Assembly: GCF_002079305.1 (NCBI RefSeq)
Contig: NZ_CP015039.1
Span: 1,075,501 to 1,139,500 of the forward strand
Length of the DNA stretch: 64,000 bases
Source of the DNA: Rhodovulum sp. P5
Lineage (GTDB): Bacteria; Pseudomonadota; Alphaproteobacteria; Rhodobacterales; Rhodobacteraceae
Reading direction: 5' to 3'
Shown: in pieces, positions 45,712 to 53,568 of the stretch
How the letters are laid out: every line of letters starts with the position of its first letter
Numbering within the stretch: position 1 is the first letter of the stretch
Notes under the pieces: model-generated
The model's database searches: none
What the model saw: only the letters and a program-made list of their open reading frames with translations
What the model was told of the DNA's origin: nothing
Position numbers and translations under genes: made by a program

Positions 45712-46182
45712 TCACCCGATCCCCGCCCGTTCCAGCGCCGCCTGCATCCTGGGGTCTGGAACGGTATTGGGAGGGGATGACAGACGACCGGCGCCCTTCC
45801 AGCCGGTCGTGACTGCGCGACAATGCCAAAAGCCCGCCTCTTGCGTCACGAAGACGCGGGACAAGGGCAAAGGGTCAAGCTTGTGCGCGCGCCATTGCAG
45901 CCGACCGAACGGGCCGCCGGGGACGAGGCACCATTTCGGCGGGCACGGCTCGCAAGCGGGGTCGCCGAAAACATGCGCCGCATGGCAGGCCCGCCCCTGA
46001 AAGCCCGGAGACGGGAAACGCCACACGCCGGCGAACCGGACAAAGCCAAACCGGGATCGCCGTGCGAGGTCGAACACCGTCCCGCCCTTGGAATGGACCA
46101 ATTCATCGACATCGCAGTTCAACACGCCCCTGGCCGAAGACAGATAGCGCAGCCGGGCAATGTTCAGCATGTGGAACGGCAT
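45712..46182 (-). pseudogene. Glycosyltransferase (DUF23/GT92-like) missing its N-terminus, cut by IS21
   Basis: About 155 C-terminal residues remain: MLNIARLRYLSSARGVLNCDVDELVHSKGG (a D-x-D metal site as in GT-A folds), CPPKWCLVPGGPFGRLQWRAHKL and EAGFWHCRAVTTGWKGAGR. This resembles the family-92/DUF23-type glycosyltransferases of Rhodobacterales. Upstream of MPFHMLNIA the frame runs into the left end of the IS21-type element. The missing N-terminal half was not found on the other side of the insertion complex, so sequence has been lost. Probably non-functional. Confidence 0.78.
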
Positions 46183-46297
46183 GCAAAATTGACCCCCATC
46201 TTGGGGTGATCGGCATCCAAAAGTGACCCCCCTGATAATTCTGATCAGAAGCTTCCTCAAAAGCATGAGGGAGCAGTCAGGTGATGTTGGTTGTGGA

Positions 46298-46344
46298 GAG
46301 CAAGCCGGTGGGCGCCACTGGTTCGAGCCCACCCGGCGCGCGCG
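46298..46344 (+). repeat. Palindromic insert copy a (core 46313-46338)
   Basis: Sits six codons into istA, between GTGGAG and GCGAAGATC. The core runs from CGCCACTGGTTCGAG to CCCACCCGGCG. It shifts the istA frame by +1 relative to the ATG. It is the most diverged copy. Confidence 0.75.
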
Positions 46345-46911
46345 AAGATCAGGCGGGCGCATTTCGTTGAAGGCAAGTCGATCAAGCAGATCTGCCGTGA
46401 GTTGCGGGTGTCTCGGAACACGGTGCGCAAAGTCATCAGATCGGGGGCAACCGGGTTTACCTATGATCGCACGACGCAGCCCCGACCGAAGATCGACCCC
46501 TGGCGATCGGATCTGGACGAACTTCTGGCCGAGAATGCGCGCCGACCGAAGCGCGAACGGCTGACGCTGATCCGGATCTACGAGGAACTGCGCAACCGAG
46601 GCTATGACGGCAGCTATGACGCCGTGCGCCGATATGCGTCCAGTTGGACGAAGGCGACACAGGAGGCGTCGGCAAGCGCTTATGTGCCGCTGAGCTTCGA
46701 TCCGGGCGAGGCCTACCAGTTCGACTGGAGCCATGAGATCGTGATCCTTGATGGCGTGACCGTAACGGTCAAGGTGGCCCATGTCCGCCTGTGTCACAGC
46801 CGGATGCCGTTCGTGCGGGCCTATCCCAGAGAGACCCAGGAGATGGTGTTCGACGCGCATGACAGCGCGTTCGCCTTCTTCGGCGGCGCCTGCGCGCGGG
46901 GCATCTACGAC

Positions 46912-46955
46912 AGCGAGACCTTGTTCGCCATTGGTTCAAGAACAATGGTCGAGCG
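46912..46955 (+). repeat. Palindromic insert copy b (core 46926-46951)
   Basis: 44 nt between the codons for GIYD and KTAVD of istA, where about 6 nt would be expected. The core begins CGCCATTGGTTC and ends GAACAATGGTCG. It puts the next ~30 codons out of frame; copy c restores the frame. Confidence 0.85.
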
Positions 46956-47046
46956 AAGACAGCCGTGGACACGATCTTTGTCGGCAAGGATCGGGCCTAT
47001 AATCGCCGTTTCCAGCAGATGTGCGGGCATTACCTCGTCGAGCCGC

Positions 47047-47084
47047 CGTCCACTGGGCTTGAACCAATGGCGCCTCAATGAACG
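47047..47084 (-). repeat. Palindromic insert copy c (core 47047-47072, inverted)
   Basis: Opposite orientation to copy b. The minus strand begins CGCCATTGGTTCAAG and ends CCCAGTGGACG. It is placed between the istA codons for VEPP and CTPASGW and restores the reading frame lost at copy b. Confidence 0.82.
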
Positions 47085-47361
47085 GCCCTGCACCCCGGCG
47101 TCGGGTTGGGAGAAGGGCCAGGTCGAGAACCAGGTGGGTGTGCTCCGGCGGCGGTTCTTCGTGCCGCGGCCGAAGTTCAAATCCTTTGCCGAGTTGAACG
47201 CCTGGCTTGAGAACCGATGCATCGCCTATGCCAAGGCGAACCGACACCCCGACAATCCGGACAAGACGATCTGGGAAGTGTTCGAAGAGGAACGGTCGAG
47301 CCTGGTGCCCTATGTCGGTGCGTTCGATGGATTCCACGCCGTCCCGGCCGCGGTATCCAAG

Positions 47362-47425
47362 TCCGGGGCTCCGCCCGTTCAGGGCTGAATTGGTCCACCG
47401 GACCAATTCCGAGACACCCTTCACC
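47362..47425. repeat. Second-type palindromic insert in istA
   Basis: About 64 nt between the codons for AVSK and CLVRFD, centred on the perfect inverted repeat AATTGGTCC-ACC-GGACCAATT. The sequence is unrelated to copies a-g. It introduces an in-frame stop (TGA at 47386). Confidence 0.75.
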
Positions 47426-47636
47426 CTGCCTCGTGCGGTTCGACAAGAACCGCTACTCGGTCGATGCCCGCGCGGTCGGGCGGCCCGTCGAGATCCGCGC
47501 CTATGCCGATCGCCTGGAATGCTGGCAGGACGGTCAGGTCGTGGGGCGGCATGAACGGACTTTCGGTCGCGGCAAGACGATCTACGATCCACTCCATTAC
47601 ATCCCGGTTCTGGCGCGCAAGCCAGGCGCCTTGCGC

Positions 47637-47679
47637 AGTGAGCCATTGTGTCGCCATGTGTTCGAGACCAATGGCGAAC
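47637..47679 (+). repeat. Palindromic insert copy d (core 47652-47676)
   Basis: Between the istA codons for PGALR and APFKDWD. The core begins CGCCATGTGTTC and ends GAGACCAATGGCG. The flank GTGAGCCATTGTGT matches the left flank of copy e and the inverted flank of copy f. Confidence 0.85.
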
Positions 47680-48167
47680 GCGCCCTTCAAGGACTGGGAC
47701 CTGCCGCCAGCCCTGCGCCGTGTGCAGCGCAAGCTCGAACGTCAGCCCGGCGGCGACCGGCAAATGGTCGATATCCTCGGTGCCGTGCTCACCGATGGGC
47801 TGGAAGCTGTCGAAGCCGCCTGCGCCGAGGCCCTGTCTCACAATGTCCACTCCGCAGGGGTGGTGCTGAACAGCCTGGCCCGTCACCGCGAACCGCCACC
47901 GCCGCTGACAATCACGACGCCGGATGCGCTGAAGCTGGCCTGCGAGCCTGCCGCCAATTGCGATCGCTATGACAGTCTCAGGAGAACAACGAATGGAACG
48001 ATCACAGGTGCTGGCCGCCATGGGCCAACTGAAGCTTTACGGCATGAGGACAGCCTACGACGAGATCATCGCCGTCGCGCCGGAGGCACGCTTCCAGCGT
48101 GACGGTCAAGCGACAGCACGAGCCGCATCAGATCATTGGCGACCTCCTGACCGCCGAGATCAGTGAG

Positions 48168-48209
48168 AGCGAGCCATTGAGCGCCATTGGTTCAAGAACA
48201 ATGGCGAGC
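48168..48209 (+). repeat. Palindromic insert copy e (core 48182-48206), best-conserved copy
   Basis: 42 nt replacing about 6 nt of istB between the codons for AEISE and ARSIKYQ, adding 12 codons in frame. The core arms are CGCCATTGGTTC and GAACAATGGCG around AA, preceded by GAGCCATTGAG and followed by AGCG. I use it as the reference copy. Confidence 0.88.
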
Positions 48210-48536
48210 GCGCGCTCGATCAAATACCAGATGACCATCGCCAAGCTGCCGCTGGCCAAGGAAATCGACGAGTTCGACTTCGAGACCGCCGAGGTCAACG
48301 AGACCCTGATCCGTGATCTCGCCGCCGGAGACTTCCTCGATCATCAACGCAACCTCGTGCTGATCGGCGGCACCGGCACAGGAAAGACCCATCTCGCGGT
48401 CGGCATTGCACGCGCCTGTATCCGACGCGGCCGCCGGGGCCGGTTCTTCAACGTCGTCGATCTGGTGAACAAGCTCGACGCCGAAGCCCGGGCCGAACGA
48501 CAGGGCCGGACAGCGGACCTGATCTCTCGTCTGGAC

Positions 48537-48579
48537 TTGTTCGCCATCGGTCTCGAACGCATGGCGACGCGATGGCTCA
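48537..48579 (-). repeat. Palindromic insert copy f (core 48542-48566, inverted)
   Basis: 43 nt within the istB Walker B region, between the codons for RLD and LDELGY. The minus strand reads GTGAGCCATCGCGT, then CGCCATGCGTTCGAG, then ACCGATGGCG, nearly identical to copy d read on the plus strand. It frameshifts istB. Confidence 0.85.
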
Positions 48580-48956
48580 CTCCTGGACGAACTCGGCTAT
48601 CTCCCCTTCGCCCAGACCGGCGGCCAGCTCCTGTTCCACCTGATCAGCAAGCTCTACGAGCGGACCTCGATCATCGTGACAACCAACCTCGCGTTCGGCG
48701 AATGGCCCACCGTCTTCGGCGACGCGAAGATGACCACCGCTCTGCTCGACCGCCTGACCCACCACTGCGAGATCGTCGAGACCGGAAACGAAAGCTGGCG
48801 CTTCAAGAACCGAGCATAGCGAAATGGCCCACCACGCTGGCCCGCCGCCGCTGCGTTACATGGGGACTACGCAGCGCCGGGCCAGCTCAGCTCCAAGGGG
48901 GTCAATTTTCGGCGCCGATAGGGGGTCACGATCCAATGCCGATTGACAAACTGGGC

Positions 48957-49274
48957 GCTGTCGGTCGTGCGCTTGTACTTCTTTGTTCTCACGGCGTGAA
49001 TCCCGTTGGCTCTCATAAGCCTGCCAACCCGGCGCTCGCCGACGGACAGCCCCAGCTCCTTCAGCTCGGCCGTCATGCGCGGGCGACCATAGCTGCCCAG
49101 GCTCAGCCGCCGCTGCTCGCAAATATGGGCGAGAAGCACCATGTCCTCGCGCTGCCGCCGGCTGGGCGGGCGCCGCCGCCAGGCGCGCAAGCCGCGATCG
49201 GAAACATCGAACAGGGCGCACAGGCGCGGCCGGGACAGCGGGCCGCGATAGGCATCGATGAATGCGAACCTCAT
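48957..49274 (-). pseudogene. IS3-family transposase orfB, 5' fragment
   Basis: About 105 N-terminal codons of an IS3-type OrfB: MRFAFIDAYRGPLSRPRLCALFDVSDRGLRAWRRRP and YGRPRMTAELKELGLSVGERRVGRLMRANGI, ending at KRTTDS where the right end of the IS21 element begins. The DDE catalytic domain (DxD...E) is absent. Its ATG overlaps the orfA stop, as usual in this family. Confidence 0.85.
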
Positions 49275-49297
49275 CGCTTTTGGCCCGCAAAGAAGGC

Positions 49298-49338
49298 GCT
49301 CGCCATTGTGCTTGTACCGATGGCGCACAAGGCTCGCC
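49298..49338 (-). repeat. Palindromic insert copy g (core 49301-49325, inverted)
   Basis: In the IS3-type orfA, directly after the A6G frameshift signal. The minus strand reads GCGAGCCTTGTG, then CGCCATCGGTACAAG, then CACAATGGCGAGC. It is the only copy outside the IS21 element and shows that the inserts are not specific to one IS family. Confidence 0.83.
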
Positions 49339-49529
49339 CTTTTTTAACGTTTCCCTCTCCTCCGTCACGAGACGCAGCTCGCGGCGTAGGCGTTCGATCT
49401 CCTTCACCAGTTCCGCTTCCTTCTGCGGCACCGTGCCCGCGTCCCCATGGGCCTTGATCCACTTGTTCAGCGTCGACAGCCCGACACCAAGATCCGCCGC
49501 CACCTGCCGACGCGGCAACCCGTCCTCGG

Positions 49530-49568
49530 GGATTTGATCCCCCAGATCAAATCCTGATCCTCGAACTC
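49530..49568. repeat. Third-type palindromic insert, in IS3 orfA
   Basis: About 40 nt between the codons for ALSS and LPRRQ, containing the perfect 9-bp inverted repeat GATTTGATC-TGGGG-GATCAAATC (minus strand). Different sequence from copies a-g but the same size and style. Confidence 0.75.
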
Positions 49569-49651
49569 AGCGCGATCCGCACCGCCTCACGCTTGAATTA
49601 TCCTGTCCGCTTCTCTGCCATCGTCCGTCTCCTCGATCACATGTCATGCTC

Positions 49652-50440
49652 TCAAGAACCCGGCACTTTTCCGATGCAAGTCCAGACCGCCTCGGCCACG
49701 GTTTCCTGCCCGTGGTCGGAGCCGAGCACGAACAGGATGTCGTCACCCTCCGCCCGAAGCTTCGCCACCGTCTCGGCCACACGCCCGACGCAGGCATCCG
49801 CCGCCGCGATCCCGGCAAGGTGAGTGTCAGAGCCCAGCATATCCGCATGCATCGACAGATCAGGCTCCGACAACCAGAGTACACCAAGGGCCGGGCGGTG
49901 CTCTGTCAGGATCTCGGTGCAGAAGCGTTCCGTCAGGGCCCGGTCCCCGGCAGCGTCATGGCTGACCGTGCGCATCGCGTCGTTGGGCAGATGTATGCCG
50001 CCCGGACCGAACGAGGCCTCACGGTGATAGACATGGCCGTGCCCGTCAGGGTCGTTGAAATAGGTCGCACCGGGGGAGACGTTCGCCATCACCACCACGC
50101 CGCCGTGATCCTTCAACCGCTCGGCGAGCGTCGGAACCTTCAGCGTGCGGCCGGTGGCGCGGCGCATATGGTCGCGAAACTCCGGCTTTCCGGCGTCATA
50201 TACAACAGGCCCCTCACCTTCGTCGAACGCCATCGCATTGCCGTGCAGACCATGGGTGGCCGGCCAGCATCCGGTGGCAATCGACGCCGCCGAGGCGCGC
50301 GTGGCCGAGGGGAAGATCGCCCGGTGATTGCGAAAGCGGCGCCCCTCGGCGACCACGTCACATATCCTGGGGCAATAGTCCCGAACGACGAAATCATCGC
50401 GATGCCCGTCGCAGATCATCAGAACGGCACGCTTGCCCAT
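49652..50440 (-). pseudogene. Alkaline-phosphatase-superfamily phosphodiesterase, C-terminus lost to the IS complex
   Basis: A type I phosphodiesterase/nucleotide pyrophosphatase-like protein: MGKRAVLMICDGHRDDF (metal Asp), nucleophile region FPSATRASAASIATGCWPATHGLHGN, EPDLSMHADMLGSD and VLGSDHGQETVAEA. Homology ends at about residue 255, where sequence of the IS3 remnant takes over and the frame stops 7-8 codons later. The usual C-terminal metal-ligand segment is missing, so it is probably inactive. Confidence 0.8.
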
Positions 50441-50571
50441 TTCACCCCCTCACTCCACCAAACCACAGCGCCATAGGGCTCAAAAGGATGTGACGCAGCC
50501 GTCGCGCCCAAGAGAAACTTTCAACAAGCTTTCACGATGGTTTGGTGACGGATCACATGCAGGACCGAAAG

Positions 50572-50587
50572 CGCGGACATGTCCGCG
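50572..50587. promoter_or_regulatory. 16-bp palindrome upstream of the exported-protein operon
   Basis: Perfect palindrome CGCGGACATGTCCGCG about 96 bp before the first gene of the four-gene operon. It may be an operator; no binding protein is known. Confidence 0.4.
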
Positions 50588-50682
50588 GCACCTGACGGCG
50601 GCTTGGCGGGCTATACGACTCAAGCGGTCGAGGCTAGCCTGTCCGTGGTTTTCCGAAACCCCTTGGGAAAGAGAGCACCGGG

Positions 50683-51669
50683 ATGAGAAACCGTGCACTT
50701 GCCGCCCTGCTTGTCGGCGCAATGACGGTTGGCGGTCTGATCCTGGCCGACCACGTCACCCGCCGCCTGGTCGATTTCAAGATCTCGGCGGAGACGGAGG
50801 TGTTTGCGGGCACACTCCAATCCTCGGACGCCACCGCGACCACGATATACCTGAACACGGTCTTGCTGTGCCATGGCCTGAACCTTTCGGGGCCGGACGG
50901 CCGGTCCGGCCCCTGCAGCAGCTATGCCCATGGCGGTGCCCCAATAACCGGGCGGATACAGATCTTCGACGGTGTCCGGCTGCGCCTTGTCCGGCGTGGG
51001 TCGGACGCAGCGGTATTGCAGCTGACATCCACGGAGGCGCGGCCAACCGAAGCCTGCCCGGGCGGGGAAATTGGCACCTTGGTCGAGGACGGCAGCACAA
51101 GTGGCCCCACTGGCCTGTGTGCGCCGGCGCGGGTGGTCTGGCCGCAGGACGCGGGCCAAGCGCCGCGGCTGGTTCTACGGGGGGTCAATCCCCGGATCGG
51201 GCAGAGCATCGGGACGACGTCTGGCGACGCGCGCCCCGTGTTATCCTCGGGCAAGCTGGAAATGCGCGCGCGCGGGCTGCTGAGCGAGACGGGGCAGCGG
51301 CTGCGCGGCCCCGATCTGGACCCGCTGGGCGACCCGGTATCGATGGGCAAGCATGATCTGAGCTTCGGCGACACGGTCACGGCCTGCTCATCCGACCCCG
51401 AGTGCGGCCAGTCCCCTGCCGACAAGGCACCCTTCGTCGCGCTTGTCAGCGCGACAGAGGCCCGCGGGCTGAAGGTGCAGGCCCATGTCCTGGCCCCCGC
51501 GCTGGTGGTCGAGGGGTTCGGCGCCCGGGCCGAGGTCGTCAAACCGACGCTCTTCGCCCGCATCCGAAAAGACCCGAACGTGGCCGTGCTCTACATGCTC
51601 TTCGGGATTCTGATGGGCTTCGTGCTAAAGGTCGACAAATGGATTTTCGGCAAGGAGAAGAAGGCGTGA
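50683..51669 (+). CDS. Exported operon protein 1, two membrane anchors, unknown function
   Basis: A 328-residue protein with an N-terminal hydrophobic anchor or signal (ALAALLVGAMTVGGLILA) and a C-terminal helix followed by a basic tail (VAVLYMLFGILMGFVLKVDKWIFGKEKKA). The ~270-residue periplasmic body has paired cysteines (LLCHGLN, GPCSSY, EACPGG, GLCAPA, TACSSDPECGQ), suggesting disulfides. I recognise no domain. It is the first gene of a coupled unit: GTG of gene 2 overlaps its stop. GGGAAAGAG lies upstream of the ATG. Confidence 0.78.
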   Translation: MRNRALAALLVGAMTVGGLILADHVTRRLVDFKISAETEVFAGTLQSSDATATTIYLNTVLLCHGLNLSGPDGRSGPCSSYAHGGAPITGRIQIFDGVRLRLVRRGSDAAVLQLTSTEARPTEACPGGEIGTLVEDGSTSGPTGLCAPARVVWPQDAGQAPRLVLRGVNPRIGQSIGTTSGDARPVLSSGKLEMRARGLLSETGQRLRGPDLDPLGDPVSMGKHDLSFGDTVTACSSDPECGQSPADKAPFVALVSATEARGLKVQAHVLAPALVVEGFGARAEVVKPTLFARIRKDPNVAVLYMLFGILMGFVLKVDKWIFGKEKKA

Positions 51670-52484
51670 CCCAAGGCAGCGTGGTCCGGGATAGACGCAG
51701 CGTCGGTACTACCCCGCGGAATGCCGGGGGCATGCGTCGGCCCGCCGGCGTGCTGTCACGGCTCGCCGGACCATGGGCGCGGCTGGGCATGGCGACCTTG
51801 GCGGTCGCCCTTTGGGGTGGAAGTCCGGCTTTGGCACAGACGGTCCGGGCGGTCACGGAACTGAACGAACGCCTTGATCCGCAGGCCTATGTTTCCGGCA
51901 GCTTCCGCATCCATGGCGTGGTGGAAACACGCGGCTTCGACACCGGCCTTGGCAGCCAAACCGGCGGGTTTGCCCTGCGCGCAGAGCCCGGCCAGATTTG
52001 CCTTCGATATCGCAGCCGGAATGGCCTTTACGCCGCGACACAGGTGTTCGAGACGGAGGTGAGCGGCTGGGTCACGGTCCCGTTCTCCACAGCCCATGCC
52101 GACCGTCTGGAAAGCCTCCCCGGTACAGGTTTCTCGGTGCAGGCGGAACTGGCCGAGGATTGCAGCGACGCGACGGCCGACAGACGTCTGGCCCCGGTCG
52201 CGCTCCCCGCATTTGTCCCGGCGGGCACCGAAGATCCGGCCGGTGAATACTATCTTGTCGTTCAGAGTGACCGGAACCCGGCCTGGATCGTAGTCGAAGA
52301 TGGGTCCGGCGCAGCACCGCAATCGGTGCAATGTCTGCCCATCGACGGGGCGGGGCTGATCGCCTTCGACACGAAATGCCCCTTGCCCGGCGCGGCCTTT
52401 TCCCCCGGCGCCAAGGTCACACTGATCCTGCTGACACCCGATGACAGACAGCTTCGCGAACCGATTGCCCTGTCGCCGCGCTGA
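51666..52484 (+). CDS. Exported operon protein 2, unknown function
   Basis: A 272-residue protein starting at a GTG that overlaps the previous stop (GTGA), with AGGAGAAGAAGGC as ribosome binding site. An N-terminal basic stretch leads to a signal sequence (LGMATLAVALWGGSPALA). The mature part has cysteines in GQICLRYRS, AEDCSD, VQCLP and TKCPLPGA and is predicted mainly beta. No family recognised. An internal ATG at 51732 is an alternative start. It overlaps gene 3 by 44 bp. Confidence 0.75.
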   Translation: MTQGSVVRDRRSVGTTPRNAGGMRRPAGVLSRLAGPWARLGMATLAVALWGGSPALAQTVRAVTELNERLDPQAYVSGSFRIHGVVETRGFDTGLGSQTGGFALRAEPGQICLRYRSRNGLYAATQVFETEVSGWVTVPFSTAHADRLESLPGTGFSVQAELAEDCSDATADRRLAPVALPAFVPAGTEDPAGEYYLVVQSDRNPAWIVVEDGSGAAPQSVQCLPIDGAGLIAFDTKCPLPGAAFSPGAKVTLILLTPDDRQLREPIALSPR

Positions 52485-53568
52485 GACATCCGGTGGGCCG
52501 GGACAGGCCATAGGCCTGCGGCGCGCCCTGATATCCGCGCTTGGGTTCGCGATGGGGCTGGCGGTCCACGCCGTCATGGCAGACACGACGCTAGCCGACG
52601 CGCCGATCACCGAGGTTCGGGTCTTCGCGGCGGGGGAGCCCGGAGGCCGGGGCTGGGCCCTGACCACACGGCTGGCCGACCATGAGATCTGCCATATCGT
52701 GACAGCCTTCCACGTGGTCGGCGACCGGGCAACGCGGCTGCAAAAGCCCGACATACGGGTTGCCGGTGCGGGTGTTGACACCCCCCTGCCGGCCGAGCTT
52801 CTCGAAAGCGAACGGGACCTTGCGCTGCTGCGACTGCGGGACCGGGGCCCCTGCCCCTTCCGGCCGGGGAAAAGCGCACGGCGGCACCTGCAGGGCCTCT
52901 GGCTCGTCCGCCTCAGCGACGGACATGTGATCGAGGAATTGCGCGCGGACCGCGCGGCACCGATCCAGCCCCTGGGCAGCGATGGCGACATCGCCCGCCT
53001 GCGCCTGACACGAGAAAGCCGCCAGACCGTGGCGGAGGGTTGGAGCGGTGCATCCGTGTTTCAGGACGGGCAGCGCATCGGGCTTGTCTCAAGCGTTTCG
53101 GACGACGGTGCGGCGGTTCGGTTCTACACGACGGGCGCGATCGCGAAAGCCTTTGGCCAACGGCTGAGGCGCGGCTGCGACCGATCTGATGAACCGTGCC
53201 TTTCAACCACCGACACCGCCCCACCGGTCTGCCCGCCCCTGTTCGGGGTCAGGGTGCGGCTGGTCCATGCCCGCGATAACGCAAGCGAAGCGGCGGCATT
53301 CGCGGCCGCCCTGCAAAAGGCTGGCGCGTTCGTGATGGAAGACCCCCGACTGCGCGCACAACTGCCGCCCGAAACGACCGCCGGACTCACCGACGACCTG
53401 TCGGACATTACCGGAGACATCCGGTTCTGCGTGGGCGGCTGGGTGACGATCTTGCCTCAAGATGTTATCGTTCAACCGATCAGCGATCCAATGCCCACCA
53501 GCGACAACTTCCGAAGCCTCGTCATATCGGTGGGCGCAGACGCAAGCATTCGGGGGGACCAACAATGA
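52441..53568 (+). CDS. Exported operon protein 3, trypsin-like serine protease domain
   Basis: A 375-residue protein with a signal-like segment (LISALGFAMGLAVHAVMA) and a trypsin-fold domain. The candidate triad is His in HIVTAFHVVGDR, Asp in ESERDLALLRL and Ser in AEGWSGASVFQDG, all in the right order and spacing (residues about 90, 125, 200). The C-terminal ~120 residues are unrecognised and contain CDRSDEPC and VCPPL cysteines. It is embedded in the overlapping operon (44 bp with gene 2, 4 bp with gene 4). Proteolysis of a periplasmic partner is an inference. Confidence 0.78.
   Translation: MTDSFANRLPCRRAETSGGPGQAIGLRRALISALGFAMGLAVHAVMADTTLADAPITEVRVFAAGEPGGRGWALTTRLADHEICHIVTAFHVVGDRATRLQKPDIRVAGAGVDTPLPAELLESERDLALLRLRDRGPCPFRPGKSARRHLQGLWLVRLSDGHVIEELRADRAAPIQPLGSDGDIARLRLTRESRQTVAEGWSGASVFQDGQRIGLVSSVSDDGAAVRFYTTGAIAKAFGQRLRRGCDRSDEPCLSTTDTAPPVCPPLFGVRVRLVHARDNASEAAAFAAALQKAGAFVMEDPRLRAQLPPETTAGLTDDLSDITGDIRFCVGGWVTILPQDVIVQPISDPMPTSDNFRSLVISVGADASIRGDQQ

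Larger units (their letters stand above)
46284..47990 (+). pseudogene. istA: IS21 transposase istA, interrupted by five palindromic inserts
   Basis: The DDE transposase of an IS21-type element. Recognisable blocks are KIRRAHFVEGKSIKQICRELRVSRNTVRKVIRSG (HTH), YQFDWSHEIVILDGV, GACARGIYD, KTAVDTIFVGKDRAYNRRFQQMCGHYLVE, TPASGWEKGQVENQVG and NRYSVDARAVGRPVEI. They lie in alternating frames because inserts a, b, c, d and a further ~64 nt insert (47362-47425) separate them. For instance GIYD should run straight into NMKTAVD, but 44 nt intervene. Intact IstA would be about 500 residues. A TAG-free continuous reading does not exist. Confidence 0.88.
47993..48819 (+). pseudogene. istB: IS21 helper ATPase istB, interrupted
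   Basis: DnaA/AAA-like ATPase that targets IS21 transposition. It starts MERSQVLAAMGQLKLYGMRTAYDEI after TCAGGAGAACAACGA. It contains Walker A LVLIGGTGTGKTHLAVGIARA and ends [16 protein letters not shown]. The frame breaks after IIAVA, where about 25 nt are inserted before KRQHEPHQIIGDLL. It continues through copy e in frame (net +36 nt) and breaks again at copy f, immediately after the Walker B region LISRLD. The remainder ([28 protein letters not shown]) is in another frame. Confidence 0.88.
46180..48955 (+). mobile_element. IS21-family insertion sequence, heavily disrupted
   Basis: Two genes istA and istB in tandem on the plus strand are bounded by IS21-style ends with repeated TTGACCCCC/GTGACCCCC boxes. 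The left end carries AAATTGACCCCCATC and AAAAGTGACCCCCC. The right end, read inward, carries ATCGTGACCCCCTATC and AAAATTGACCCCC. Exact outer ends are uncertain by about 10 bp. Both genes are broken by short palindromic inserts, so the copy is presumably dead unless those inserts are bypassed. It abuts an IS3-type remnant on the right and a truncated glycosyltransferase on the left. Confidence 0.88.
49271..49621 (-). pseudogene. IS3-family orfA, disrupted
   Basis: HTH protein start MAEKRTG, then an in-frame TAA, then FKREAVRIALSS. A ~40 nt insert (about 49530-49568) precedes LPRRQVAADLGVGLSTLNKWIKAHGD, and ELRLVTEERETLKK leads to copy g before AFFAGQKR. The A6G slippery run expected for the IS3 -1 frameshift (TTAAAAAAGG) is present and copy g lies right behind it. 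Three independent lesions make the gene dead. Confidence 0.85.

Noticed and set aside
46313..46338. tRNA-like T-arm in the IS inserts (GGTTCRAG motifs)
   Set aside because: Several copies contain GGTTCAAG or GGTTCGAG in a hairpin like a T-loop, but no acceptor, D or anticodon arms are present and the stem pairing varies. Not called as tRNA or tmRNA fragments.
45712..46860. Single 382-codon frame across glycosyltransferase and IS21 left end
   Set aside because: Only the last ~155 codons match a glycosyltransferase; the upstream part is the antisense of istA. Treated as a truncated gene, not a fusion.
46180..49660. CRISPR-like array from the repeated 25-mers
   Set aside because: The repeats are on both strands, spaced by about 95 to 735 bp of transposase coding sequence, and diverged; there are no regular spacers and no cas genes.
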